Below, one piece after another: positions 26,779-35,767 of a stretch of 64,000 nucleotides of DNA; position 1 is the first letter of the stretch, and every line of letters starts with the position of its first letter. The position numbers and the translations under genes are program-made. The notes under the pieces were generated by a model that made no database searches, was not told the origin of the DNA, and saw only the letters and a program-made list of their open reading frames with translations. Source of the DNA: an uncultured Bacteroidales bacterium (GTDB lineage Bacteria; Bacteroidota; Bacteroidia; Bacteroidales; UBA932); NCBI GenBank assembly GCA_944325435.1, contig CALVAC010000001.1:124001-188000 (forward strand), read 5' to 3'.

Positions 26779-28923
26779 ATGAAGAAATTTATTTGTATTC
26801 TGGCCGCCCTGACAGTTCTCGTGTCGGGGGCAAGGGCCGATGAAGGGATGTGGATGCTTCCTCTCCTGCAGAAAATGAACGCGAAAATGCTGGAGGCGGA
26901 AGGATGCCGTCTGACTCCTGACCAGATCTACAGCATCAACCATTCATCCCTGAAAGATGCCGTCGTGCAGTTCGGCGGAGGGTGCACGGGAGAGATCATC
27001 TCCAATGAGGGGCTGCTCGTGACCAACCACCATTGCGGCTATGCGAGCATCCAGCAGCTCAGCAGCATCGAACATGACTACCTGAAAGATGGATACTGGG
27101 CGATGAACCGTTCGGAAGAACTTCCGGTAAAGGGTCTTACAGTCACTTTCCTTGAATATATGGAAGATGTCACCGATGAATTCAATGCCGCACGGAAAAA
27201 GGCGGAGAAGATGTACCGCGACAGCACGGACAACGAAGCCCTTGTAGCGGACTACCTGAACAGGAACGTCTACGACAGGATTATCAGCGAGGCTGAAGAG
27301 GAATACCCTCATTGTGAAGCCTACATACTCCCGTTCTACAACAACAATGTATATTATCTCATAGTATATAAGAAATACAGGGACATCCGTTTCGTAGGCG
27401 CACCGCCTTCCTCAATCGGCAAGTTCGGAGCGGACACCGACAACTGGATGTGGCCACGCCATACAGGCGACTTCTCCATGTTCAGGGTCTATGCGGACAA
27501 GGACAACAATCCGGCTGACTATTCCGAGGACAATGTGCCGTACATTCCGAAGCAGTCTCTCAAGATATCCCTCAAGGGCATACAGGAGGGAGACTATACA
27601 ATGATTATGGGCTACCCGGGAAGCACGGTAAGGTTCCAGACCGTACCGGAGCTTGAGAACATGCTGACTCAGAACGATATCCGCATTGCAGCAAGGACAG
27701 TCCGCCAAGACCTTATGCTGGAGGACATGCTGGCGGACCCATCTGTAAACATCCAGTATGCGAACAAGTACGCCGGCTCGACCAACGGATGGAAGAAGTG
27801 GAAAGGGATGAAAATAGCCTTCGACAAGCTCGATATTATCGGAAGGGCTGCGGAAGAAGAGGCTGCATTCTCGGAATGGTGCAGTTCAAGCAGGAAACGG
27901 ACAGCTGAATACGGATTTGCCATCGACTCCATCCGGAATGCCGTTGCAAGGCTGACCGCTCCGTATTCAGTATACACGACCGTATCGGAATCTGTGGCAC
28001 GCATAGAGCTTGTATCATTTGCAATGAAATGCAATGCCGCCCTCGCCGACTCTACACAAGAGGCCGCTGATGCAGCCATCGGGGTCATCTCCGGATATTA
28101 CAAAGACTACTCGGAGCCTACAGACCGGAAGATAGCCAAAGGGCTTCTGAAGTTCTACAGGGACAATGTCGCTCCGGAACATTATCTGCAGGGACTCGGG
28201 GAGGATTTCGCGACCATGGACATAGATGCATACGTAGACAGCCTTTTCGACAACAGCATCTTCACCTCACTGGACAGGCTGAAGGCAGAAGTCGCTGCCG
28301 GAGGGGCATCCATCATTACCAATGACCCTGCCATTGCTCTGGGGATGGCATGCAACAGAGTGCTTGACAAAAGCTACGCGGAGATGCTCGGGGCACTCAG
28401 GAGCCTCGAGAAAGGACGGACTGCATACACCGCCGGACTTATGGAATGGAAGAAAGGGGAACCATCCTATCCTGATGCCAATTTCACGATGAGGCTGACA
28501 TACGGTTCAGTCAAATCTTACTCCCCTGCCGATGCAGTCCTCTACAGGTACTACACGACACTTGACGGAGTGATGGAAAAGGAAGATCCTGACAACTGGG
28601 AATTCGTGGTGCCTGCAAAGCTCAAGGAACTGTGGAAAGCCGGAGATTTCGGCGACTACGCAATGGCTGACGGCAAGATGCCTGTAGCATTCCTCACCGA
28701 CAACGACATTACGGGCGGCAACTCCGGCTCACCTGTACTCAATGCAGACGGAGAACTGGTCGGACTTGCCTTTGATGGCAACTGGGAGTCTATGAGCAGC
28801 GATGTCATGTTCGAGCCTGAACTCCAGAGGTGCATCTGCGTGGACATCCGCTATGTGCTTTTCATAATGGACAAGTTCGGGGGAGCCGGATATCTGCTGG
28901 ATGAGATGGATATTGTACGGTAA
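26779..28923 (+). CDS. S46 family dipeptidyl-peptidase (DPP7/DPP11 type)
   Basis: 714 residues from the ATG at 26779 (a GTG three bases earlier is not needed). A signal peptide is followed by the mature end ADEGMWMLPLL. The chymotrypsin-like triad is visible: His in VTNHHCGYA (about 85), Asp in GADTDNWMWPRHTGDF, and Ser651 in ITGGNSGSPVLN. The residue that sets specificity reads Gly in LAFDGNWES (667), as in broad hydrophobic DPP7, rather than the Arg that gives DPP11 its Asp/Glu preference; this rests on recalled alignments. S46 enzymes release dipeptides from oligopeptides in the periplasm of proteolytic Bacteroidales. A second S46 gene lies at 50378-52594. Confidence 0.92.
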   Translation: MKKFICILAALTVLVSGARADEGMWMLPLLQKMNAKMLEAEGCRLTPDQIYSINHSSLKDAVVQFGGGCTGEIISNEGLLVTNHHCGYASIQQLSSIEHDYLKDGYWAMNRSEELPVKGLTVTFLEYMEDVTDEFNAARKKAEKMYRDSTDNEALVADYLNRNVYDRIISEAEEEYPHCEAYILPFYNNNVYYLIVYKKYRDIRFVGAPPSSIGKFGADTDNWMWPRHTGDFSMFRVYADKDNNPADYSEDNVPYIPKQSLKISLKGIQEGDYTMIMGYPGSTVRFQTVPELENMLTQNDIRIAARTVRQDLMLEDMLADPSVNIQYANKYAGSTNGWKKWKGMKIAFDKLDIIGRAAEEEAAFSEWCSSSRKRTAEYGFAIDSIRNAVARLTAPYSVYTTVSESVARIELVSFAMKCNAALADSTQEAADAAIGVISGYYKDYSEPTDRKIAKGLLKFYRDNVAPEHYLQGLGEDFATMDIDAYVDSLFDNSIFTSLDRLKAEVAAGGASIITNDPAIALGMACNRVLDKSYAEMLGALRSLEKGRTAYTAGLMEWKKGEPSYPDANFTMRLTYGSVKSYSPADAVLYRYYTTLDGVMEKEDPDNWEFVVPAKLKELWKAGDFGDYAMADGKMPVAFLTDNDITGGNSGSPVLNADGELVGLAFDGNWESMSSDVMFEPELQRCICVDIRYVLFIMDKFGGAGYLLDEMDIVR

Positions 28924-28972
28924 CTGACTGTCACCCGCACTGGGGTGAAGGATCTAACAGAATAAACATACC

Positions 28973-30058
28973 ATGACATCTGAAGAAATAATAAAAGTCC
29001 TGCAAGAAGTTGAACACCCGGGCAACGGGGACAGGAATATCGTTGAACTGGGGATGTTGGAAAATGTCGATGTGGATGGGGACAAGGTTACTGTCAGCCT
29101 TGTCTTCCCGAAACACCGCGATCCCCTGTCGGAATACCTTGTTGGCAGCTGCAAAGCCACCATCATCCGGCATTTCCCCCAGGCTCAAGTCGAGGTGAAG
29201 ACCTCAATCAAAGAGGCACCCAAGAAAAAGCCAGGACTCGACCTCGGATTCGAGGAGCTGAAGAATGTACATCATCTCATCGGAGTCGCTTCGGGCAAAG
29301 GAGGGGTCGGGAAATCCACAGTAGCGGTGAACCTGGCTGTCGCGCTTGCCCGCGAAGGATACCGGGTAGGGCTTGCAGATGCCGATGTCTACGGACCATC
29401 CGTGCCGAAGATGACAGGGACGGAAGGCGCGGTTCCGGATGCATTCAACGACCCGGAACTCGGAAGGGATGTCATAATCCCTGTCGAGAAATACGGGGTG
29501 AAATGGATGTCGATAGGGTATTTCGCAAAACCTGAACAGGCTCTCATCTGGAGAGGGCCGATGGCTTGTAACGCCCTGAAACAGATGATTCTGCAGGTAC
29601 GGTGGGGAGAACTGGACTTCCTGCTCATCGATATGCCTCCCGGCACCGGGGACATACACATCAGCCTTGTCCATGACATCCCGTTCGAAGGAGCCGTAAT
29701 CGTCAGCACACCTCAGGATGTCGCCCTCGCAGATGTGGAGAAAGGAGTGAACATGTTCCGAAACCAGAGCATCAACAAGAAAATATTCGGTCTTGTGGAG
29801 AATATGGCATGGTTCACACCGGAAGAACTGCCGCAGAACAGGTACTACATATTCGGGAAGGATGGAGGCGCGAGAATGGCAGAGAAATACGGGATTCCGC
29901 TTCTCGGACAGATACCTATCGTCCAGAGCATCCGTGAAGGCGGAGACTGCGGAGAACCTGTCGCCCTCTCCTCCCGTCCGGACGGAATAGCCTTCGTATC
30001 CCTGGCCACCAGGCTTGCAGAAGAGGCGGAGAAAGCCGGCAGACCTGCCGGAGACTGA
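28973..30058 (+). CDS. mrp: Mrp/ApbC family iron-sulfur carrier ATPase
   Basis: A 361-residue Mrp protein: residues about 1-85 are an MIP18/DUF59 domain, then the deviant Walker A GVASGKGGVGKSTVAVNLA, switch DADVYGPSVPKM and LLIDMPPGTGDIHI. This family binds a bridging [4Fe-4S] cluster and hands it to apo-proteins. The usual C-terminal CxxC is not seen: the equivalent region reads GLVENMAWFTPEELPQNRYY, with no Cys pair. I recall Bacteroidetes Mrp proteins retaining CPxC, so this deserves a check. The stop codon overlaps the MATE gene start by ATGA, so they are translationally coupled. Confidence 0.88.
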   Translation: MTSEEIIKVLQEVEHPGNGDRNIVELGMLENVDVDGDKVTVSLVFPKHRDPLSEYLVGSCKATIIRHFPQAQVEVKTSIKEAPKKKPGLDLGFEELKNVHHLIGVASGKGGVGKSTVAVNLAVALAREGYRVGLADADVYGPSVPKMTGTEGAVPDAFNDPELGRDVIIPVEKYGVKWMSIGYFAKPEQALIWRGPMACNALKQMILQVRWGELDFLLIDMPPGTGDIHISLVHDIPFEGAVIVSTPQDVALADVEKGVNMFRNQSINKKIFGLVENMAWFTPEELPQNRYYIFGKDGGARMAEKYGIPLLGQIPIVQSIREGGDCGEPVALSSRPDGIAFVSLATRLAEEAEKAGRPAGD

Positions 30059-31452
30059 TGGCTGCTGCAATGGAGGAGATTCAGGACAAGACCCCAAACG
30101 TATTGCGTGCCGGTGATCTGACCACGGGAAAGATTACCGGCACTTTATTTCGTTTCACCCTTCCGATGATTGCGGGATCTCTCCTGCAGCAGTGCTACAA
30201 CATTGCCGATACCATAATTGTTGGCAGGGCCATAGGAGCCGAAGCCCTGGCAGCAGTCGGTTCATCATATACCCTTATGGTCTTCCTGACCTCCATCCTG
30301 ACAGGGCTGTCCATGGGAAGCGGCACCATATTCTCGCTCAGATACGGTGCTGGAGACCGGACTGGATTAAAAGAAAGCATCTCGGCATCATTCGTCCTGA
30401 TCGGAGGAATCACCATCCTCCTCACCCTTGCGGCATTCGCCACACTCAATCCTGTCCTCCGCTGGCTGCAGGTCCCGGCAGATGTGAGAGCCCCTATGAG
30501 AGACTATCTGTGGATAATATACTGGGGGATCGGATTCATATTCCTGTACAACTACTTTGCGGCACTTCTCAGAGCCATAGGAGACTCCGTAACCCCGCTT
30601 ATATGGCTTGCAGGTACGGCAATACTGAACATCGGGCTCGATCTGCTGTTCATCCTGGAGTTTGGCTGGGGCATCCGGGGTGCAGCCGCAGCGACCGTCA
30701 TATCGCAAGGTGTCTCCGGAATCGGATTGGGCATCCAGACAATAATGACCAGACGGGAGCTTCTGCCATCCGGAAATGAATACCGGCCTGACCGGAAAAC
30801 GCTGAAGAACATAGCGGCATTCTCTTCCCTTACCTGCATCCAGCAGTCCGTGATGAATCTGGGCATCCTTGCGGTACAGGGTCTGGTAAACAGTTTCGGC
30901 ACTGTGGTGATGGCAGCATTTGCAGCTGCAGTCAAGATAGATTCGTTCGCCTATATGCCTGTCCAGGAATTCGGGAACGCTTTTTCCACTTTCATCGCAC
31001 AGAACCACGGAGCAGGCAGACAGGACAGGATACGCAAGGGGATAACCAGGGCGGTACTGTTAATGGCCTTATTCTCTATAACGGTATCCGCAACGGTATT
31101 CCTGTGCGCCGGACCTCTGATGCGGATATTTGTAGACGGGAACGAAACCGGGATAATCGACGCAGGTATCGGATATCTGAGAATTGAAGGGGCCTGCTAC
31201 ATAGGGATAGGCCTTCTCTTTATGCTATATGGATACTACAGGGCAATATGCATGCCCGGGATGTCCGTCATTCTCACTGTACTGTCTCTCGGAACAAGGG
31301 TCGCACTTTCCTATATGCTTGCACCTGTTCCCGGAATCGGGGAAACCGGAATCTGGTGGTCCATACCGATAGGCTGGGCTCTGGCCGACCTTGTCGGTGT
31401 CATCCGGTACTTCCATCTGAAATGCAGACAGGCGGCAGGGTCTGCTGCCTGA
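30058..31452 (+). CDS. MATE family efflux transporter
   Basis: 464 residues with about 12 hydrophobic segments in two halves. The first begins LFRFTLPMIAGSLLQQCYNI and ADTIIVGRAIGAEALAAVGS, the classic MATE N-terminal motif; the second half has the matching AFAAAVKIDSFAYMPVQEFG block. These antiporters export cationic drugs or metabolites in exchange for Na+ or H+. The ATG overlaps the mrp stop codon (ATGA at 30056-30060), so the two are co-translated. It is transcribed towards the AT-rich gene at 31536, 83 bases on. Intact, typical length. Confidence 0.93.
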   Translation: MAAAMEEIQDKTPNVLRAGDLTTGKITGTLFRFTLPMIAGSLLQQCYNIADTIIVGRAIGAEALAAVGSSYTLMVFLTSILTGLSMGSGTIFSLRYGAGDRTGLKESISASFVLIGGITILLTLAAFATLNPVLRWLQVPADVRAPMRDYLWIIYWGIGFIFLYNYFAALLRAIGDSVTPLIWLAGTAILNIGLDLLFILEFGWGIRGAAAATVISQGVSGIGLGIQTIMTRRELLPSGNEYRPDRKTLKNIAAFSSLTCIQQSVMNLGILAVQGLVNSFGTVVMAAFAAAVKIDSFAYMPVQEFGNAFSTFIAQNHGAGRQDRIRKGITRAVLLMALFSITVSATVFLCAGPLMRIFVDGNETGIIDAGIGYLRIEGACYIGIGLLFMLYGYYRAICMPGMSVILTVLSLGTRVALSYMLAPVPGIGETGIWWSIPIGWALADLVGVIRYFHLKCRQAAGSAA

Positions 31453-31483
31453 CCAAGTACTGTGGTCTTATAGTTACAATATA

Positions 31484-31515
31484 TTTGAAACAGCCCGACT
31501 TTTTTCGTATGTTTG
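31484..31515 (+). promoter_or_regulatory. Promoter of the AlbA_2/HATPase gene
   Basis: TTTG (31484-31487), 20 bases, TATGTTTG (31508-31515), a full match. Start near 31522, 14 bases before the ATG. The gene therefore does not depend on the MATE operon. Confidence 0.7.
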
Positions 31516-31535
31516 TCACTAAAACAGGTGCAGTT

Positions 31536-33182
31536 ATGGAGCGTCAGGATATAGAATACAAATCCCTGCAGAAAATCCATTCAGGAGATAAAGGATTCAA
31601 AGATCTATCCGTGACATGCGTTGCATTAGCCAATGCACAGGGCGGACAAATATTCATTGGCTATGATGACAAGACAGGAGAACCTCCTGCAGAACAGAGA
31701 GTATCTGTAAAAGAGATTAACGACACGACCTCCAGATTACGCAGTCTCTGCTTTAATGTAGCATTAGCATCATCCTCGATTATGCATAGCGGAAACGGAG
31801 GCCAATATTTTATCATCACCATCTATCCATCTGTTCATTCGATAGCATCAACCTCTGATGGTAAATTTTATATAAGGATCGCGGACAGATGTGAACCCGT
31901 AAGAAGCGAAGACATTCAACGGCTTGCGAATGACAAACAATCTTTCCAATGGGAACTTGTATGCACCCACAAAGTCTCATTGTCAGATATCAGGCCAGAA
32001 GCATTGAAAGACTTTGCCGAACACATCAGACAATCTGACAGAATTTCCGAACATATAAGACAAATGTCTGACATCGAACTGGCCAGGAACTATAACCTGA
32101 CAGAAGGAGAATACCTCACAAACCTTGGGATTCTTTGGCTAGGCAATGCATCTCAACGTAGCCGGATAATGTATCCTATTACTGTACAATATATTGTTTA
32201 CGACAACCAGGACCGGAAAATCCGCAAAAGAGACTGGCATGACAATATACTCAATCCCGCAGACCTGCTGTTGTCAATTGAAAAAGAAGCGACAGAACTT
32301 AAATACTCATACGAATTTCCCGAAGGGCTTTTCAGGAAACAAATTTATCATTATCATCCTAAAGTGATACGCGAATTGCTTTTGAATGCTTTTGCCCATA
32401 AAAGTTTTTGCATTTCAGGAGATATAATGATAGAAGTCTACCCAGACAGATTGGAAATATCCAATCCCGGAGGACTTCCTTTAGGAGTTACAAAAGACAA
32501 TATCCTGCATCAAAGACAAAGAAGGAATCCTCATTTCATAAGGATAATGCATGATCTGAAACTTATGGAAGGAGAAGGCTCAGGATATGATCTTATATAT
32601 GAGCTTGATGCCAGAGACTCAAAAAGGCTTCCGGAAATCGAGTCAGATTTCAACTATACCAAAGTTACCCAATATTCTGAAATCACAAACGGGGGAATAA
32701 TACCTTTATTGGATTATACACTAAATCACTATACTTTATCACAAAAAGACATAATCACATTGGGAATAGTCGCCGTCAAGCAAAAGATACTGTCAACAGA
32801 ACTGGCAAGACTCCTTCAACTGTCTGAAACTGACAGAATGCGGAACTATGTTGATAAACTTGTGAATCTGGATATTCTGGTAAAACGTGGAAAGAAAAAA
32901 GGAACTGAATTTCTGATCAATCCCAAATTGGTAACAAATGCTCATCTGAATATAAAAACCTCACTGAAAACCATTGAACCTTATCGCATAGAAGCCCTGA
33001 TTGAAGAAGATTTAAGATTACATCCAGGCAGCCGCATATCAGAAATATCCCGACGACTGCCCGATATTGAAATCCGAGATATACGTAAATTCGTCTATAA
33101 TTTGGCCCACAATGGCATACTGGAATCCAGCGGCAGCAAAACCAACAGGATTTATTTCCTCAAACAGGTGCCAACCGAATGA
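31536..33182 (+). CDS. AlbA_2 (Schlafen-like) plus HATPase_c_4 putative DNA-binding/ATP-binding protein
   Basis: 548 residues from the ATG at 31536; the frame is open much further up but only inside the MATE gene. Residues 1-120 are an AlbA_2/Schlafen-type domain: DIEYKSLQKI, then ALANAQGGQIFIGYDDKTGE. Residues about 250-400 resemble the RecG-like C-terminal HATPase_c_4 fold: N-box-like VIRELLLNAFAHKSF, RLEISNPGGLPLG and EGEGSGYDLI. Two winged-helix-like segments follow (LSTELARLLQLSETDRMRNY and the RISEISRRLP part). Such proteins are seen as regulators and as members of defence loci; function here is unknown. GC is clearly lower than in both flanking MATE genes and codon choice is A/T-ending, indicating transfer. 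Confidence 0.82.
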   Translation: MERQDIEYKSLQKIHSGDKGFKDLSVTCVALANAQGGQIFIGYDDKTGEPPAEQRVSVKEINDTTSRLRSLCFNVALASSSIMHSGNGGQYFIITIYPSVHSIASTSDGKFYIRIADRCEPVRSEDIQRLANDKQSFQWELVCTHKVSLSDIRPEALKDFAEHIRQSDRISEHIRQMSDIELARNYNLTEGEYLTNLGILWLGNASQRSRIMYPITVQYIVYDNQDRKIRKRDWHDNILNPADLLLSIEKEATELKYSYEFPEGLFRKQIYHYHPKVIRELLLNAFAHKSFCISGDIMIEVYPDRLEISNPGGLPLGVTKDNILHQRQRRNPHFIRIMHDLKLMEGEGSGYDLIYELDARDSKRLPEIESDFNYTKVTQYSEITNGGIIPLLDYTLNHYTLSQKDIITLGIVAVKQKILSTELARLLQLSETDRMRNYVDKLVNLDILVKRGKKKGTEFLINPKLVTNAHLNIKTSLKTIEPYRIEALIEEDLRLHPGSRISEISRRLPDIEIRDIRKFVYNLAHNGILESSGSKTNRIYFLKQVPTE

Positions 33183-33320
33183 ATTTCTGGCAAAAAAAAA
33201 AAGATTTGAAAAAGAATTTAAGGTATTTACAATGCTATTTAATTGATTTTAAGATAATTAATTCTTTTATATTTCTGTCTTACTCCATCAGTTTTTAAGT
33301 AAACTGTAAAAAGAACCTGC

Positions 33321-34733
33321 CTATCTGATACGGTCGAGCCAGCGGCCGCGGACAAGACGGAACAGGAAGATTGCTCCCCGGAAGCAGAGTTCGATGCACA
33401 TCGCAATCCATACCCCCTTGAGGCCAAGGACAGGAGCCAGGACTGCGGCAAGCGACAGCCTCACCACCCAGATACTGAAGAAATTCATGCAGCTCGGGAC
33501 CAGAGTGTCTCCGGTCCCAATGAAAGCACAATAGGCGACAATCGAAGCGGCATACATAGGCTCTGCAAAAGCCTCTATCCTCAGCACGCATACCCCAAGG
33601 TCCTTTATCTCCTCGACAGGGGTCATTATCCCCATCATGAGAGGAGCGGCGAGATACATGACAAGCCCCATGATGGTCATCACCGCCATGCCAAGTCCGA
33701 CGGACATGTACGCGAACCTTCTGGTAAGGTCCTTCCTGCACGCCCCCACGCTCTGGCCGACAAGGGTGGTCGCAGCATCCCCTATGCCCTGCCCCGGCAT
33801 ATAGCACAGGCTCTCCGCGGTCACCGCAAAGGCATTCGCAGCAATTGCGATATTCCCAAGAGGAGCGACGATTACCGTGGAGGCAATCTGCGCCCCGCAC
33901 ATTATCGTATGTTCCAGACCTATAGGAGCACCTATCTGGAAAGCCTTTTTCAGCGTGCTCCCCTGCACCCTGAGCCTGACCTTCTCCTGCGTCAGCGCAA
34001 GCTCCTTCGACTTGAAGCACAGATAGGAAGACATCAGCAATGAGGTGACTGCAATCGCAAGGGCGGTCCCGAGCGCGGCTCCGGCTACCTCCATCCCGGC
34101 ACCGTACATCGTGAAAGTATGTCCAAGAAGAGTGACCTCCCTGGTCGGGAAAATGAATATCGTGTTGAAGACAATGTCCAGGATGCACATGGACACATTG
34201 AGCATACTCGGCACCCTCATGTTGCCACTGCTCTGGAGCATACTGCCGGACAGGCGGTTGAGCTGCATGAACGGGAGCGAGAAGGCGAATATCATAAAAT
34301 ATTCGGAAGCCATCCCGGCAATGGACTCATCCCCTCCGAGCCAGCCCGGCAGGAACGGACATATAGCACAGGCGATACACATCGCCGCTATCCCGAAGAC
34401 GGATGTAGCTGCCAGAGCCTGCCGGAGGACATCCCTTGCCTTACGGAGTTCTCCCGCACCGACAAGATGCGCGACCTGCACGCTGAACCCGACAGATGCC
34501 GCCGACAGGATACCGCCGAAAAGCCATGTGCTGGTGGACATCAGTCCGATTGCAGCGGATGCTTCCGCACCGAGACTTCCCACCATCGAGGCATCTATGT
34601 ACACCATCACGATATAGGACAGCTGGGCGAGCATGGACGGGATACTGAGGCGCACGATGAGAGAGAGCCGCTGCATCCACGACAGCGGCCTTCCTCTGCG
34701 CACCATTTCAAGCAATATCGCTTCCGCCTTCAT
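33321..34733 (-). CDS. MATE family efflux transporter (second copy)
   Basis: 470 residues from the ATG at 34733 (the frame reaches a TTG at 34742). Twelve hydrophobic segments; the first block reads IVRLSIPSMLAQLSYIVMVY then IDASMVGSLGAEASAAIGLM, and the second half opens IGAPIGLEHTIMCGAQIAST. It differs strongly from the MATE protein at 30058-31452, so this is not a recent duplication. It ends 138 bases from the AT-rich gene, pointing towards it. Substrate unknown. GC is back at the local average. The 138-base gap is very AT-rich and I see no terminator in it. Confidence 0.92.
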   Translation of the reverse strand: MKAEAILLEMVRRGRPLSWMQRLSLIVRLSIPSMLAQLSYIVMVYIDASMVGSLGAEASAAIGLMSTSTWLFGGILSAASVGFSVQVAHLVGAGELRKARDVLRQALAATSVFGIAAMCIACAICPFLPGWLGGDESIAGMASEYFMIFAFSLPFMQLNRLSGSMLQSSGNMRVPSMLNVSMCILDIVFNTIFIFPTREVTLLGHTFTMYGAGMEVAGAALGTALAIAVTSLLMSSYLCFKSKELALTQEKVRLRVQGSTLKKAFQIGAPIGLEHTIMCGAQIASTVIVAPLGNIAIAANAFAVTAESLCYMPGQGIGDAATTLVGQSVGACRKDLTRRFAYMSVGLGMAVMTIMGLVMYLAAPLMMGIMTPVEEIKDLGVCVLRIEAFAEPMYAASIVAYCAFIGTGDTLVPSCMNFFSIWVVRLSLAAVLAPVLGLKGVWIAMCIELCFRGAIFLFRLVRGRWLDRIR

Positions 34734-34783
34734 TCTGAACAATTCGAGGCTGCAAATTTACACAGAAATTTATGATCTTATAA

Positions 34784-34814
34784 TTGACTGACATTAAATT
34801 ATTTTGTATGTTTG
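34784..34814 (+). promoter_or_regulatory. Promoter of the outer-membrane barrel gene
   Basis: TTG (34784-34786), 20 bases, TATGTTTG (34807-34814). Start near 34821, leader about 45 bases. The boxes lie in an AT-rich intergenic stretch. Confidence 0.65.
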
Positions 34815-34865
34815 TAACCGTTTTAATCGAAAACTGAACCAATCAATACACTTAATTCAAGTATC

Positions 34866-35543
34866 ATGAAAAAATTTTTGATCGTTGCTGCCATGATTGC
34901 AGCATCCGTATCCCTTTCAGCACAGCAGAAGGGTGATTTCTCAGTAGGGGGGGCACTCGGTGTCGGAGGCGGTAGCATTACCAACAAATGGTCGACTACT
35001 GCCGGAGGACAGACGGACAGCGACAAGGAGAGCTATCCTTCCACCACCAATTTCATGCTGGCCCCGACATTCAGCTATTTCGTAATCGACAACCTCGAAC
35101 TTTCAGCAGGGCTGGAGTATGACATGACAAAAAACTACACCGGAAAAGGCAGCGACAATAAAAACAGGTTCGGATTCCAGCATATAGCCATGGGTGTAAT
35201 CGGTGCGCACTATTACATTCCGCTCATTGCGGACATACTGTACTACACACCTGGTGTCGAATTCGGATTCGGAGGAGGCTCTTCAATATCACAGAATTAC
35301 GATGGCAGCAAAACCACAGAGAAAGTACCGTTTGTGTTCGCTTTCAACGCAGACCTCGGCAAGGTCGAGTTCAAGGCGACTGACAACATCGGTGTCTTTG
35401 CCAATCTTCTGAGCCTTTCTGTAGCAACTGTGACTTACAAAGAAGAGGACAATACGCTCGATGCAGTCTACAAGGACAGTTACACCGCCTTCGGAGCCAA
35501 CTTCAACTACGGCATCACCCTCGGTGTGAAATATTATTTCTAG
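34866..35543 (+). CDS. Outer-membrane beta-barrel protein
   Basis: A 225-residue protein with signal peptide MKKFLIVAAMIAASVSLSAQ. The mature chain alternates hydrophobic and polar residues in strands ending in aromatic residues (FMLAPTFSYF, HIAMGVIGAHYYIPL) and finishes GITLGVKYYF; a C-terminal Phe is the usual barrel-insertion signal. An eight-stranded barrel of the OmpA/OmpX-like PorT class fits the length. No ligand can be inferred. It has its own promoter and a strong terminator downstream at 35626-35650, so it is a single-gene unit, probably well expressed. Confidence 0.85.
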   Translation: MKKFLIVAAMIAASVSLSAQQKGDFSVGGALGVGGGSITNKWSTTAGGQTDSDKESYPSTTNFMLAPTFSYFVIDNLELSAGLEYDMTKNYTGKGSDNKNRFGFQHIAMGVIGAHYYIPLIADILYYTPGVEFGFGGGSSISQNYDGSKTTEKVPFVFAFNADLGKVEFKATDNIGVFANLLSLSVATVTYKEEDNTLDAVYKDSYTAFGANFNYGITLGVKYYF

Positions 35544-35625
35544 GATGTTCTCCGTATAACGGATAACTGCAATAATTCTCTGCGGATCGGGTTTATCAGA
35601 ATGACACGGTTTTCAGAGAAAAGGT

Positions 35626-35650
35626 AAAAGGGGCTTCAAGCGCCCCTTTT
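35626..35650 (+). terminator. Rho-independent terminator after the barrel gene
   Basis: AAAAGGGGC (35626-35634), 7-base loop, GCCCCTTTT (35642-35650): a 9-pair stem with its own A/T flanks, about 83 bases after the stop codon. Symmetric, so it could work both ways. Confidence 0.8.
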
Positions 35651-35686
35651 ATTATGTCCCGACAGGCATGATTCCCCTGTCATCGC

Positions 35687-35715
35687 TTGACATTTCCGAT
35701 TATTGTCTATCTTTG
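35687..35715 (+). promoter_or_regulatory. Promoter of the YeiH-family gene
   Basis: TTG (35687-35689), 18 bases, TATCTTTG (35708-35715). Start near 35722, leader about 46 bases. Confidence 0.55.
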
Positions 35716-35767
35716 CGGCCCGTTTCTGGCGGTCAGGACGGAGATTCACCGAAAAAACAAAGTCATT

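Noticed and set aside
28924..28960. Small hairpin TCACCC/GGGTGA after the first S46 gene
   Set aside because: Only six pairs with no T run; not enough to call a terminator.
31248..31535. Long upstream extension of the AlbA_2/HATPase frame
   Set aside because: It overlaps the MATE gene in another frame and crosses a full-consensus promoter at 31484-31515; the conserved domain starts at 31536.
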